From: SHXO01 sp964523885
Lineage (GTDB): Bacteria > Pseudomonadota > Gammaproteobacteria > Burkholderiales > SHXO01
Direction of reading: 5' to 3'
Assembly (NCBI GenBank): GCA_964523885.1
Contig: CAZFYX010000108.1
Location: forward strand, 23,795 to 87,794
Length of the DNA: 64,000 bases
Under the pieces are notes generated by a model. That model ran no database searches, was not told the origin of the DNA, and worked only from the letters and a program-made list of their open reading frames with translations. Shown here in pieces: positions 9,932 through 18,579 of this stretch. The position numbers and the translations under genes were made by a program. Positions within the stretch are counted from its first letter, which is position 1, and each line of letters starts with the position of its first letter.

Positions 9932-10371
9932 GGCGGGCCCTGGCTGCGGTCGCGCTGCTGTCCCTCGCACTGGCTCTGCCGGCGCAGGCGGCATTGCAGG
10001 CGGTGCCGGCCAAGCGCACCGACCAGATGAAGGTGAAGCAGCAGGGCGCACTGATCGAGATCCGCAGCCCCAGCGGCGTGGGCAGCGGCGTGCTCAAGCG
10101 CGGTGGTGCCGCCTGGCCCAGGGCGATGAAGTTCGAGGTCAGGGGACTCGACCAGCTCGAGCACTTCCGCGTGAGCGCCGGCGACATGTCGCTGGTGTGC
10201 GGGCTGGAACGCAAGGAAGGCGTCGCGGCCGAGCGCGTGTGCCGCGTGGGCGATCGCGCGGTGCAGCCGCCGGTCGAGCGCGGCTCGGTGTTCGAGGTGG
10301 TCGTGCCGCCGGAGCTGCTGGCGACCCACGAGGACAGCATGGTGGTCGAGTGGGTGAACTCGTGGCGTTGA
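9928..10371 (+). CDS. Hypothetical exported protein
   Basis: 147 residues starting at GTG, which overlaps the upstream stop. A clear signal peptide (MRRALAAVALLSLALALPAQA, cleavage near residue 21) is followed by a beta-rich domain with two Cys (VCGLERKEG, RVCRVG) that could form a disulfide in the periplasm. It contains IEIRSPSGVGSGVL and EFEVVVPPELL-like strands. Not recognised. Confidence 0.65.
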   Translation: MRRALAAVALLSLALALPAQAALQAVPAKRTDQMKVKQQGALIEIRSPSGVGSGVLKRGGAAWPRAMKFEVRGLDQLEHFRVSAGDMSLVCGLERKEGVAAERVCRVGDRAVQPPVERGSVFEVVVPPELLATHEDSMVVEWVNSWR

Positions 10372-10410
10372 GCGTGCGCTCGTCGCGCGCCCACCCCATG
10401 GCGGCCGGCG

Positions 10411-11541
10411 ATGCAGCCTGATCCGGCCTCCCCAGGCACCGGCCTCGCGTCCGCCTCGCGACAGGATCTCGCGCGTGTCCTGCTCGCGGTCCTGAGCATC
10501 GGCCTGCTCATCGCGATCTCGCTGTGGGTGCTGCTGCCCTTCCTGGGCGCGATGGTCTGGGGCGTCGCCATCGTGGCCGCGACCTGGCCGCTGATGCTGC
10601 GGCTGCAGGCGCTGCTGTTCGGACGGCGCAGCCTCGCGGTGCTGCTGCTCACGGTGCTGCTCCTGCTGATCCTGTTCATCCCGCTGTCGCTCGTGGTCGG
10701 GGCGATCGTCAAGAACGCCAGCGAGATCATCGCGTGGGTGCGTGCGCTCGGCAGCTTCCAGCTGCCGCCGCCGCCGGACTGGCTGGTGAACCTGCCGGTG
10801 GTGGGCACGCGGCTGGGCCAGGTCTGGCAGCACATCGCCGGCTCGGGCATCGAGCAGCTGGCGAAGGAAGCCGCCCCCTACGCGGCGACCGTGGCCGCCT
10901 GGCTCATCGGCCAGATCGGCAATCTCGGCATGGTCGTCGTGCAGTTCCTGCTCACCGTCGCGGTCACCGCGATCTTCTACCTCAATGGCGAGGCCGCGGC
11001 GCGGCTCGTCCTGCGCTTCGGCTACCGCCTTGCCGGGGAGCGCGGCGTGAACGTGATGCAGCTCGCGGGCCGTGCCATCCGCGGTGTCGCCCTGGGCATC
11101 GTGGTCACCGCGCTGGTGCAGTCGGCGCTGGGCGGCATCGCGCTGGTGATCGCCGGGGTGCCGTTCGCCGCCCTGCTGGCCGCGGTGATGTTCGTGCTGT
11201 GCATCGCCCAGATCGGCCCGATGCTCGTGCTCGTGCCGGCCGTGATCTGGCTGTACTGGAACGGCGACGCGGGGTGGGGCACGTTCCTGCTGGTGAGCAC
11301 GGCGGTGGTCGGGACGATGGACAACTTCCTGCGGCCGTTCCTGATCAAGAAGGGCGCCGACCTGCCGCTGCTGCTCATCTTCGCCGGCGTGATCGGCGGC
11401 CTGTTCGCCTTCGGGCTGATCGGCATCTTCGTCGGGCCGGTGGTGCTGGCGGTGACCTACACGCTGCTCGACGCGTGGATGAACGATCAGCCCTATTCGC
11501 CGGATGCGCCGCAGTCCGGCCCTGCGCCGCTGGAAAAGTAG
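10411..11541 (+). CDS. AI-2E family transporter (PerM/UPF0118-type permease)
   Basis: 376-residue inner-membrane protein with the PerM/AI-2E exporter layout: two or three N-terminal helices (LLAVLSIGLLIAISLWVLLP, FLGAMVWGVAIVAATWPL, LLLTVLLLLILFIPL), a soluble middle segment, then five further helices. The family signature lies in the C-terminal half (GIVVTALVQSALGGIAL, then FLRPFLIKKGADLPLLLIFAG and GLIGIFVGPVVLAV). Members export autoinducer-2 or sodium; the substrate cannot be predicted here. Confidence 0.88.
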   Translation: MQPDPASPGTGLASASRQDLARVLLAVLSIGLLIAISLWVLLPFLGAMVWGVAIVAATWPLMLRLQALLFGRRSLAVLLLTVLLLLILFIPLSLVVGAIVKNASEIIAWVRALGSFQLPPPPDWLVNLPVVGTRLGQVWQHIAGSGIEQLAKEAAPYAATVAAWLIGQIGNLGMVVVQFLLTVAVTAIFYLNGEAAARLVLRFGYRLAGERGVNVMQLAGRAIRGVALGIVVTALVQSALGGIALVIAGVPFAALLAAVMFVLCIAQIGPMLVLVPAVIWLYWNGDAGWGTFLLVSTAVVGTMDNFLRPFLIKKGADLPLLLIFAGVIGGLFAFGLIGIFVGPVVLAVTYTLLDAWMNDQPYSPDAPQSGPAPLEK

Positions 11542-11608
11542 CCCGGTGGCGGTGCACCCGGGGGTCGGGCACAATAGCGCGCAGTCGTGCAGGGGAACGG
11601 GCTCAGCA

Positions 11609-12214
11609 ATGCGGTCAGCCGGCCGGTTCGTGCTTGTCGTGATGCTCGGCACGCTGCTGGTCGCGTGTGCCTCCACCAGCCTGGTCAACCAGTGGCGTGA
11701 CCCGCAGTTCGCCGGTCCGCCTCTGCACCGGATCATGGTGGTGGGCGTGACCGTCCAGCCCAGCGTGCGCCGCGTGTTCGAGGACGAGTTCGTGGCGCAG
11801 CTGCGCGCGGCCGGCGTCGACGGCGTGCAGAGCTACACCGTGATCCCGGAGGACGGCCAGGCCGGCAAGGAGATCGTCGAGCAGGCCGTCGAGCAGCTGC
11901 ACGCCGATGGCGTGCTGGTGACGCGGCTGGTGAACCGCACGGTGCAGACGCAGGTCACGCCGGGGTTCTACCAGCCCGCACCCGTGCTCGGCTTCTACGG
12001 GTGGTATTCGGCCGCGTGGATCGGCTACTACGAGCCGCCCATGGTGTACCAGTACGACGTGGTGACCGCGGAGACGAGCCTGTACAGCCCGCCGCGGTCG
12101 AAGTTGCTGTGGTCCGGCACGACCCAGACGTTCGCGCCGACCGAAGTGAAGAAGGAGACGGCCGGTTTTGCCAAAGTCATCATCGGTGCGCTGCGCAAGG
12201 AGGGAATCATCTAG
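11609..12214 (+). CDS. DUF4136-like lipoprotein
   Basis: 201 residues with a lipoprotein signal: hydrophobic VLVVMLGTLLVAC and the lipid-attached Cys at residue 20. SLVNQWRDPQF and RIMVVGVTVQPSVRRVFEDEF follow, as in DUF4136-like lipoproteins whose folds resemble TolB-N/LpoB-type domains. A Tyr/Trp-rich stretch (FYGWYSAAWIGYYEP, 129-143) is unusual. The start at 11609 follows AGGGG; an upstream in-frame start would remove the lipobox from the N-terminus. Probably outer-membrane anchored; function unknown. Confidence 0.75.
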   Translation: MRSAGRFVLVVMLGTLLVACASTSLVNQWRDPQFAGPPLHRIMVVGVTVQPSVRRVFEDEFVAQLRAAGVDGVQSYTVIPEDGQAGKEIVEQAVEQLHADGVLVTRLVNRTVQTQVTPGFYQPAPVLGFYGWYSAAWIGYYEPPMVYQYDVVTAETSLYSPPRSKLLWSGTTQTFAPTEVKKETAGFAKVIIGALRKEGII

Positions 12215-12305
12215 CGCCTGCGCGCGCGGCCGGCCTGCGCATCGCATCACCCCCCGGCTGCGCTGATCCGCGCACGGGCCGGGTTTCGCCATCCATCGTA
12301 TCCGC

Positions 12306-13595
12306 ATGCATCGAACTGTCCCGCGCCACGCGCTGATCGCGCTGCTGGCTGTCGCCGCGGCTGCAGGCTGCACCTCGCAGGCCGAGAAGGAACGCCTGGC
12401 GCGTCCACCCCTGCGCGAGGTGTTCGCGCCGCCCACGCTCGAGGCTCCGCCAGCCGCTGCAGCACCCGGTGCGGCGCCCGCCGGTGCGGCGGGCGCGGCC
12501 CCTGCAACCGGCGCTGCCGCCGTGGACGCCAACGCCGCCGCCTTCGAGAGCGTGCCGGCGGCGGCGGCTGGCGGCGGTGCCGCGCTGAAGGCGCCTGCTC
12601 CATCGGTGCAGGCGCCTGAAGAGATGCGTGCCCCGGCAGCCGCGTCCGCCGATTCCGAGGGTGCTCACCTGAAGGCCCCGTCGCTGTCCGAGCCGCCGGC
12701 TGCTGCCGCACCTGCTGCTGCGGCTGCATCGGCGGCCGCGGCACCGGCGCCGGATGCGCCGGGACCTGCGCAGGAACCTGCGGCACCTGCGCCGGATGCT
12801 GCGCCGCCGGCGCGGGCTGCGAGTGCAGGCGAAATCGACCTGGCGAAGGAGTTCGAGTCGATCCCGGCTGCGGGTGCGTCGGCTGCAGCGGCGCAGACCG
12901 CGGCCGCGGAGCCGGCGCCGGTGCCTGCTGCAGAGGAGGCGCCGCATGCCGCGGCCCCCACGCCCGTCCCGGTGCCGTCGTCCAGCGCGACTGCTCCCGC
13001 CGCGGCAGTGCCGAAAGTCATCGTCACCAATCGCCCTGCGGTGCTGGTCTCGATCCAGGGGCCGCCGACATACGGTCCGATGCCGGGGTCGAAGCTGCAG
13101 CGCGTGCTCAACACCCCGGCGTTCCTGGTAAAGGGCGCCAGCGGCAACCTGTATCTCTCGGTCTACGACGGCTTCATGACCGCGCCCAAGCTGGCCGGGC
13201 CCTGGAGCGTGATGAAGACGGTGCCCAGGGTGGTGCAGGACGCGAAAGCGCGCGTCCTGCAGGAAGGCGAAGCGGACCTGCTGGCCGGAAATGCGGATGC
13301 CACCGGCAAGCGGCCGAGCCTGAAGCAGCCGCCCGCGCCCCGGGTCGTGGTGGCCACCCAGCCAACCGCGCTCGTCGTGACGCGCGGCGACCCGGTGTAC
13401 GAGCCGGTGGAGGGCACGAAGCTCTCGCGGGTCGCGAATACCGATTCGCTGCTCTACGTGAACCGGCCCGAGGACCGCACCTACCTGAAGGTCGGCGACC
13501 ATTGGTACCGTGCGAAGTCGCTGAAAGGGCCCTGGTCGGCGGTGGCCGCCGACGCGCTGCCCGAGGGGCTCGAGGACGCGATCCCGGCGAAGTAG
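12306..13595 (+). CDS. Ala/Pro-rich lipoprotein with two GPW-type repeats
   Basis: 429 residues. The lipoprotein signal ends AAAAGC (Cys about residue 22). Residues 30-235 are low-complexity Ala/Pro with little hydrophobic core. Two related modules of about 68 residues follow: 237-303 (VIVTNRPAVLV ... GPWSVM) and 345-413 (VVVATQPTALVV ... GPWSAV). Both share x-P-A/T-x-LV, a G-P/D-x-Y segment, S/TKLxRVxNT, an LYL/TYLKV strand and a closing GPW. Similar modules occur in large exported proteins sometimes labelled carbohydrate-binding; that label is not verified. It looks like a surface lipoprotein with a flexible stalk. Confidence 0.7.
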   Translation: MHRTVPRHALIALLAVAAAAGCTSQAEKERLARPPLREVFAPPTLEAPPAAAAPGAAPAGAAGAAPATGAAAVDANAAAFESVPAAAAGGGAALKAPAPSVQAPEEMRAPAAASADSEGAHLKAPSLSEPPAAAAPAAAAASAAAAPAPDAPGPAQEPAAPAPDAAPPARAASAGEIDLAKEFESIPAAGASAAAAQTAAAEPAPVPAAEEAPHAAAPTPVPVPSSSATAPAAAVPKVIVTNRPAVLVSIQGPPTYGPMPGSKLQRVLNTPAFLVKGASGNLYLSVYDGFMTAPKLAGPWSVMKTVPRVVQDAKARVLQEGEADLLAGNADATGKRPSLKQPPAPRVVVATQPTALVVTRGDPVYEPVEGTKLSRVANTDSLLYVNRPEDRTYLKVGDHWYRAKSLKGPWSAVAADALPEGLEDAIPAK

Positions 13596-13600
13596 CCGGT

Positions 13601-15670
13601 CTATTCGGGGGCGCGCTCGCCGCGCCCGGGCGGCAGGAAGAACGTGCGGGGCGCGGCCAGGAAGCGCCGCCACAGCGCGCGCACGAACTCGAGCAGGAAG
13701 GTTCGCGGCAGTCCGAATGCGCGCGCGGCCGTATACAGCGACAGGGTGAAGCTGACGCCGAGGTTGAGCACGAACATCGTGCCGATGCCCGCGATCGCCC
13801 AGAGCAGGAAGCCGCCGTACCAGCGTTCGCCCAGTTCTGCGGTGGCGAGCGACAGGATGCCCGAGTTGAGCGTCACGTGGCGCACGTCGAGCGGCAGCCC
13901 GAGGAACGCGCCGATGGCCGGCGTGAATCCCAGCATCAGGCCGAGCGAGATGTTGGTGCCCCAGCCGGAGATGTTGCGTGACACCGTTCCGGCCATGCGG
14001 ACCATGCGCGTGCGGCCGAAGCGCGTTCCCAGCCGATGCGCGGCGATCGCCTGCGGCAGCCGGTGCAGCATCGCCCAGTTGTCGAACCAGCCGCCGATGA
14101 CGCTTGCCAGCCAGAGGATCGCGCCGGTGAGCGCCGCATACCAGACCGTCAGGCTGTCCACCGGGCTGAGCGTCTGGAACACGTACTGCGCCTGCGCGTG
14201 GTCGAGGAACGGCCGGCCGAGCGCGAGCTGCCACAGCGCGCTGAACACGTAGGCCCCGATCGACACCACGATCACGTTGGACAGCGCCGCGGCGAGCTGC
14301 GAGCGGACGATCTGCACGGTGGTCATGACGATGAGATCCAGCCGCTCGGTGCCGGCATGCTCGCGCATGATCGTGGCGAGCGCCGCAGCCGTCATCGCGG
14401 GCTGCTTGGTCGCCAGGATGAGGCCGAGGGCCTGCAGGACCAGGAAGCTCGCCGCGTAGTTGAGCCCGGTGAGCAGGCCGTTCACGAACAGCGGCAGCTG
14501 CAGCCCGGCGATCGACATCTTCATCGCGCCGGTGAACACGGTGAGCAGGCCGCCACCCGCGGCGGCGAGCCAGATGTGCCAGTACTCCGGGCGGGTCCAG
14601 GCGATGTAGTGCTCGCCGCTGCGACCGGTGCGCTCGACGATCTTGCGCTGGAGCATCTGCAGGTTCACGGCGGTGAGGTGTGCCATGCTGCGGTCGTTGA
14701 GCGAGGCGGCCAGCAGCAGCGCGAGCAGCTGGTGGACGATCACGTTGCGCGGCCGGCCCGGCTCGCTCTGCATCAGGTCGAGCATGAGGTCCATCCGGAC
14801 CAGGCAGCGGTCGAGCACGTCCAGCGCATACACGATGTCCACGCTCACGCCCTGGGTGTCGAGCTTGCGGCCGACCTCGGCCATGCTCTTGCGGCAGGCC
14901 TGCATCTCCGTGCGCAGCGCAGCGGCTGCCTGCGAGAGGTCGCCGCCGGCTTCCCAGCGCGCTGCGACCGTGTCGGCGGCGCCCGCGATCCGGAAGAACG
15001 GCGACTGCGCGATCGCGAGCGGCGCATGGCGCGCCCGCACCTTGTCGGCCAGTCCTTCCGCCTGCACGCGCACCGCCAGCAGCCGCAGTCCGTCGCCTAC
15101 GCCATGGCGCAACGCGCGATGCACCATGGCGTCGTCGCTGCTCAGCAAGGCCACGAGCCGGTCGAACGCGGGTTCCGGAATGCGTGCGAAGCGCGTGACC
15201 TGCGACTTCTTCGCGTACAGCTGCTGCAGCAGCCAGGACAGGTCGTGCTCGTCCGCCGGTTGCGGCAGCACCTTGCGCAGGAATCGGCTGCTGAGCTCGG
15301 CGAAGAAGCCGCGCTCGCTGGGCAGGCCGGCGCTGCCGAACAGGTTGGCGCTCTCGGACTCGCGCAGCAGCTCGCCGAAGCTCGCGCGCAGCAGATCGCG
15401 CACGACCGCGCTGGATTCGCCTACGGTGAGGAAGAGATTCCAGCGCGCCAGTGCCTCGTCGGTGAGCATACCGCTGTCGTCGGTGCTCGACGCCTCGGGA
15501 CCCGAGCGCAGCCAGTCGACCAGCTGCTGCAGCGCATGCACGCGCTGGATCAGGTCCTGCGCATCGCGCAAGGCCTCCAGCCGAGCCGCGAGCGCCTCGG
15601 CTTCACGCGTGTCGTAACGGCGCGGTGCCAGGCACGCGCCGATCTCCACGGCGAGGTTCGCTTCCGGCAT
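13601..15670 (-). CDS. Gcr-family 'site-specific recombinase' (multi-pass membrane protein)
   Basis: 689 residues matching the betaproteobacterial family annotated as site-specific recombinase Gcr. The N-terminal half is helical and soluble. The C-terminal half has about six hydrophobic segments, for example LAAAGGGLLTVFTGAMKM, LSNVIVVSIGAYVFSALW, WYAALTGAILWLASVIGGW and IGTMFVLNLGVSFTLSLY. No tyrosine recombinase R-H-R-Y set and no serine recombinase N-terminus is visible, so the recombinase name is doubtful. It starts 18 bases before the adjacent acpH stop region and probably follows acpH in one leftward transcript. Confidence 0.85.
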   Translation of the reverse strand: MPEANLAVEIGACLAPRRYDTREAEALAARLEALRDAQDLIQRVHALQQLVDWLRSGPEASSTDDSGMLTDEALARWNLFLTVGESSAVVRDLLRASFGELLRESESANLFGSAGLPSERGFFAELSSRFLRKVLPQPADEHDLSWLLQQLYAKKSQVTRFARIPEPAFDRLVALLSSDDAMVHRALRHGVGDGLRLLAVRVQAEGLADKVRARHAPLAIAQSPFFRIAGAADTVAARWEAGGDLSQAAAALRTEMQACRKSMAEVGRKLDTQGVSVDIVYALDVLDRCLVRMDLMLDLMQSEPGRPRNVIVHQLLALLLAASLNDRSMAHLTAVNLQMLQRKIVERTGRSGEHYIAWTRPEYWHIWLAAAGGGLLTVFTGAMKMSIAGLQLPLFVNGLLTGLNYAASFLVLQALGLILATKQPAMTAAALATIMREHAGTERLDLIVMTTVQIVRSQLAAALSNVIVVSIGAYVFSALWQLALGRPFLDHAQAQYVFQTLSPVDSLTVWYAALTGAILWLASVIGGWFDNWAMLHRLPQAIAAHRLGTRFGRTRMVRMAGTVSRNISGWGTNISLGLMLGFTPAIGAFLGLPLDVRHVTLNSGILSLATAELGERWYGGFLLWAIAGIGTMFVLNLGVSFTLSLYTAARAFGLPRTFLLEFVRALWRRFLAAPRTFFLPPGRGERAPE

Positions 15671-15691
15671 CTTCGGGTCCCGGGTGGAGCG

Positions 15692-16288
15692 TCAGGCAGC
15701 GGCCGGCGCGGGCCGCTGCAGGCCACGGGCGAACGCGACGAGCTCCGGGAAGAACGTGCGGAAATCGCGCTCGAATGCCACGTACTGGGCGCGCAGCTCG
15801 GCGCCGCCGCCGGCGAGCAGGTTGCCGCGTCTGAGCCGTGTGCCCATGCGGTCGATCGCGTGCTCGATCGAATCCACCTCGGCATAGGAGCCGAGCCAGT
15901 CGCCGCGCGCCATGTAGGGGGCGATGCGCTGCAGCCGATCGGGCAGCAGCGCGCGATGCTCCTCCAGCAGGCGGTACACGCGCGCGCTGAACGCCGCGAG
16001 CGGCTCGTCGGCGTAGTCGCGCCAGTGGCGGGCGAGGAAGTGATCGAAGAACATGTCGGTCAGCACGCCGGCGAAGCGGCGGTGCGCCGGCGAGACGCGG
16101 TTGCGGCTTTCCCGCACCACCGGATGCGCGTCGGTGAACGTGTCGATGTTGCGGTGGTGGATCAGCGCGCGCTCCAGCGCACCCGGATAGCGGCCCGCCA
16201 CCGGCCCCTTGACGAAATCGCCCATGAGTCCGCCGAGCAGCCCCAGCGGGGTGGGTTCGGCGAGATGGAGGTGGGCGAGGAAATTCAA
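15692..16288 (-). CDS. acpH: Acyl carrier protein phosphodiesterase (AcpH/DUF479)
   Basis: 198 residues starting with TTG. It removes the 4'-phosphopantetheine arm from acyl carrier protein. Family features: N-terminal NFLAHLHLAEP, MGDFVKGP (residues 22-29), and the His/Asp-rich helices IHHRNIDTFTDAHP (43-56) and LTDMFFDHFLARHW (76-89) that carry the metal-binding residues, as in HD-like phosphodiesterases. No ATG is available: the frame runs upstream only through GC-rich non-homologous sequence, and NFLAHL matches the usual family start. The divergent dioxygenase gene begins 135 bases away. Confidence 0.88.
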   Translation of the reverse strand: MNFLAHLHLAEPTPLGLLGGLMGDFVKGPVAGRYPGALERALIHHRNIDTFTDAHPVVRESRNRVSPAHRRFAGVLTDMFFDHFLARHWRDYADEPLAAFSARVYRLLEEHRALLPDRLQRIAPYMARGDWLGSYAEVDSIEHAIDRMGTRLRRGNLLAGGGAELRAQYVAFERDFRTFFPELVAFARGLQRPAPAAA

Positions 16289-16423
16289 GGCTGGACGAGG
16301 CGGGGGCGCAGGCTGAACTTTACCGCAAGCGCCGCGGAAAAGGCCGGCGTACCATTGCTTCCGCAGAGAGCACCGCCGCCCCGTGCCGCCAGGCCCGGGC
16401 AGGCGCCGGACCTGGAGGAGCGC

Positions 16424-17320
16424 ATGACCGTCTACCCCGTCACGGACGCATTCGCCGCGGAAGTCGGCGACGTCGACCTGAGCCGTCCGCTGACGGCCGA
16501 GCAGCACGCCGAGATCGAGGCGCTGTTCAACCGCCACTCGGTCCTGGTCTTTCCCGACCAGGCGCTGACCATCGACCAGCACCTGGACTTCGCACGCACC
16601 TTCGGTCCGCTGGAGACGACCATCCACGCCACCCGCAGCGATTCGCAGCTGCGCGTGCGGGCGGAGATCGCCGACGTGTCGAACCTCGCCCCGGGCAACG
16701 AGATCTGGGGCGAGAAGAGCCGCAAGCGGATGTTCGAGATGGGCAACCGCATGTGGCACACCGACAGCTCGTTCAAGCGCGTCCCGGCCAAGGTGTCGCT
16801 GCTGTATTCGCGCAGCATCCCGCCGGTCGGGGGACAGACCGAGTACGCAGACATGCGCGCGGCCTACGACGCGCTTCCCGAGTCGATGAGGCAGCGGCTG
16901 CAGGGCCTGGTGGCCGAGCACGCGATCATGCACTCGCGCCGCAAGCTCGGCTTCACCGACTTCAACGACGAGGAGAATCAGGCGCTGCCGCCGGTGCCGC
17001 AGACGCTGGTGCGCCGGCATCCGGGGTCGGGCCGCATGACGCTGTACCTCGCTTCGCACGCGGGGCGCATCCTCGGCATGGGCGATGCCGAGGGCAAGGC
17101 GCTGCTGGAGGAGCTCACCGCGCACGCGACGCAGCGGCAGTTCGTCTACACGCACCGCTGGCGCCTGCACGACCTGGTAATGTGGGACAACCGCTGCACG
17201 ATGCACCGCGGCCGCCCCTACGACGACCTGCGCTGGCCGCGCGACATGCACCGGGCCACGGTGGCGGACGTGGCGCCCACCTGCGAGCAGGAAGGGGTGA
17301 AGGTGCCGGCTGCGGCCTGA
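16424..17320 (+). CDS. TauD/TfdA family Fe(II)/2-oxoglutarate dioxygenase
   Basis: 298 residues. A non-heme iron dioxygenase that couples 2-oxoglutarate decarboxylation to hydroxylation of a substrate. The facial triad is present: His112-x-Asp114 in MWHTDSS and His261 in NRCTMHRG, with Arg277 in MHRATV as the presumed 2-oxoglutarate-binding residue. It is closer to the TfdA (2,4-D) branch than to TauD in overall pattern, though substrate cannot be assigned. GGAGGAG lies just before the ATG. The neighbouring sulfur genes make alkylsulfonate or sulfate ester cleavage possible, but this is inference. Confidence 0.88.
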   Translation: MTVYPVTDAFAAEVGDVDLSRPLTAEQHAEIEALFNRHSVLVFPDQALTIDQHLDFARTFGPLETTIHATRSDSQLRVRAEIADVSNLAPGNEIWGEKSRKRMFEMGNRMWHTDSSFKRVPAKVSLLYSRSIPPVGGQTEYADMRAAYDALPESMRQRLQGLVAEHAIMHSRRKLGFTDFNDEENQALPPVPQTLVRRHPGSGRMTLYLASHAGRILGMGDAEGKALLEELTAHATQRQFVYTHRWRLHDLVMWDNRCTMHRGRPYDDLRWPRDMHRATVADVAPTCEQEGVKVPAAA

Positions 17321-17327
17321 GGCGGTG

Positions 17328-17690
17328 TCAGCGCGCGCTGCGCAGGCAGTAATCGGCGATTGCCGCCAGCACCTGGCCGTCCTCGCCGGCGGCGCCCGCT
17401 GCCTGCAGCTGCACGCCGGAAGCGGCCCGGGCTGCTTCGATGATGGCCGGCAGGTCCCGGCGCAGATGACCGCCCGTGCCAAGGAAGATCGGCACCACCA
17501 CCGCGTGCGTGACGCCTTGATGCCCGAGTTCGCGCGCCGCCTCGCCCAGGTCCGGCTGCATCAGCTCCAGGAACGCCAGCGTCACCGGACCGTCGTGCTG
17601 CTTCGACACCAGCCCGCGCAGCCGGTCGAACGGCTCGCGCCAGCGCGGGTCGCGTGCGCCGTGGGCGAAGAGGATGAGGCCGGTGGGCAT
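17328..17690 (-). CDS. cbiX: CbiX-type sirohydrochlorin chelatase
   Basis: 120 residues, the size of a short CbiX(S) chelatase that inserts metal into sirohydrochlorin. The metal-binding His10 lies in LILFAHGARDPRW, and a second His75 in PIFLGTGGHLRRDLP. It lies at the 3' end of the leftward cys operon, after cobA, where it would complete the siroheme needed by CysI: CobA makes precorrin-2, CbiX adds the metal, and the oxidation step would come from elsewhere. A 133-base gap with a hairpin repeat separates it from cobA, so it may have its own transcript. Confidence 0.85.
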   Translation of the reverse strand: MPTGLILFAHGARDPRWREPFDRLRGLVSKQHDGPVTLAFLELMQPDLGEAARELGHQGVTHAVVVPIFLGTGGHLRRDLPAIIEAARAASGVQLQAAGAAGEDGQVLAAIADYCLRSAR

Positions 17691-17751
17691 GGTGCGGGGA
17701 TTTTAGCGGACCTGCGGCGCTCTCCTCGCCCTTTCAAGGTGGCGGTCGGGA

Positions 17752-17818
17752 GGGGATGGGTGTTGGTGGTGTGCATGGAAACCCATCCCCACCCTGGCCC
17801 TCCCGTTGAAGGGGAGGG
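17752..17818. repeat. GC-rich intergenic hairpin repeat (CCCATCCCCACCC type)
   Basis: Two hairpins lie side by side between cobA and cbiX. GGGGATGGGT (17752-17761) pairs with ACCCATCCCC (17781-17790). CCCTCCC (17798-17804) pairs with GGGAGGG (17812-17818). The sequence is of the kind scattered between genes in many Burkholderiales and Xanthomonadales genomes. It may end or stabilise the cobA transcript. Confidence 0.7.
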
Positions 17819-17823
17819 AGGCG

Positions 17824-18579
17824 CTACGCGCGCAGCCGTTGATCCGGCTGCTGCTCGTGCGCGCTGACGAGCTGCTCGTAGACCTCACCGACCAGCAGCA
17901 GCGCGGGACCGTCCCCGAGCCGGACGGCCGCTTGCGCGAGCCGATCGACGCGAGTCGCCACGACGCGCTCGCCCGGCAGCGATGCATTCTCGACGAACAC
18001 CGCCGGCCGCGACGCGCTGACACCCGCTGCGATCAAGCCCTCGGAAATGGTTTCCGCCTGGCGGCTTGCCATGTACAGCACCACCGTGTCCGCGGCTGCG
18101 GCCGGTGTCGCCCAGTCGTGCCCGGACTCGCCGTCGCCCACGCGTGGCGTGAGGAAGGCCACGCTGCGGCTCACGCCGCGCTCGGTGAGCGACTGCCCCA
18201 CATCCGCGCTCGCCGCAAACGCCGAGCTGATCCCCGGCACGACCTCGCAACGCACGCCCGCGACCTGGAGCGCATCGATCTCTTCCTGTGCACGCCCGAA
18301 CAGCAAGGGGTCGCCGCCCTTCAGGCGCACCACCACCGCGTGGCGCTGCGCGGCGTCGACCAGCTGCTTGTTGATGAAGCGCTGCGCCGTGGACAGCCGT
18401 CCGCAGCGCTTGCCGACCGGCACCAGCACTGCGTCCGGCCGCGCAAGCGCCAGGGTGTCCGCGTGCACCAGGGCGTCGTGGAACACGATGTCGGCGCGCT
18501 CGAGCAGCTTCGCCGCGCGCAACGTGAGCAGGTCGGGCGCGCCGGGTCCCGCGCCGACGAGATAGACGGTACCAGTCAT
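17824..18579 (-). CDS. cobA: Uroporphyrinogen-III C-methyltransferase
   Basis: 251 residues: SUMT only, without the dehydrogenase/ferrochelatase half of CysG. It methylates uroporphyrinogen III twice to give precorrin-2 for siroheme. Signatures: VYLVGAGPGAPDLLTLRA (5-22) and VRLKGGDPLLFGR (84-96), plus VPGISSAFA (114-122). Its ATG overlaps the cysN stop (ATGA), so translation is coupled. Position after cysN ties it to supply of siroheme for the sulfite reductase encoded at the head of the operon. Confidence 0.93.
   Translation of the reverse strand: MTGTVYLVGAGPGAPDLLTLRAAKLLERADIVFHDALVHADTLALARPDAVLVPVGKRCGRLSTAQRFINKQLVDAAQRHAVVVRLKGGDPLLFGRAQEEIDALQVAGVRCEVVPGISSAFAASADVGQSLTERGVSRSVAFLTPRVGDGESGHDWATPAAAADTVVLYMASRQAETISEGLIAAGVSASRPAVFVENASLPGERVVATRVDRLAQAAVRLGDGPALLLVGEVYEQLVSAHEQQPDQRLRA

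Noticed and set aside
13601..15670. Mobile element or integron because of the recombinase label
   Set aside because: No recombinase motif, inverted repeats, att sites or cargo genes are present, and the gene is a normal neighbour of acpH.
14036..16423. Very long open frame antisense to the Gcr-family gene and acpH, joined in frame to the dioxygenase
   Set aside because: High GC keeps all frames open. The sequence upstream of ATG 16424 has the Arg/His/Glu-rich look of a shadow reading, and the dioxygenase has its own GGAGGAG site.
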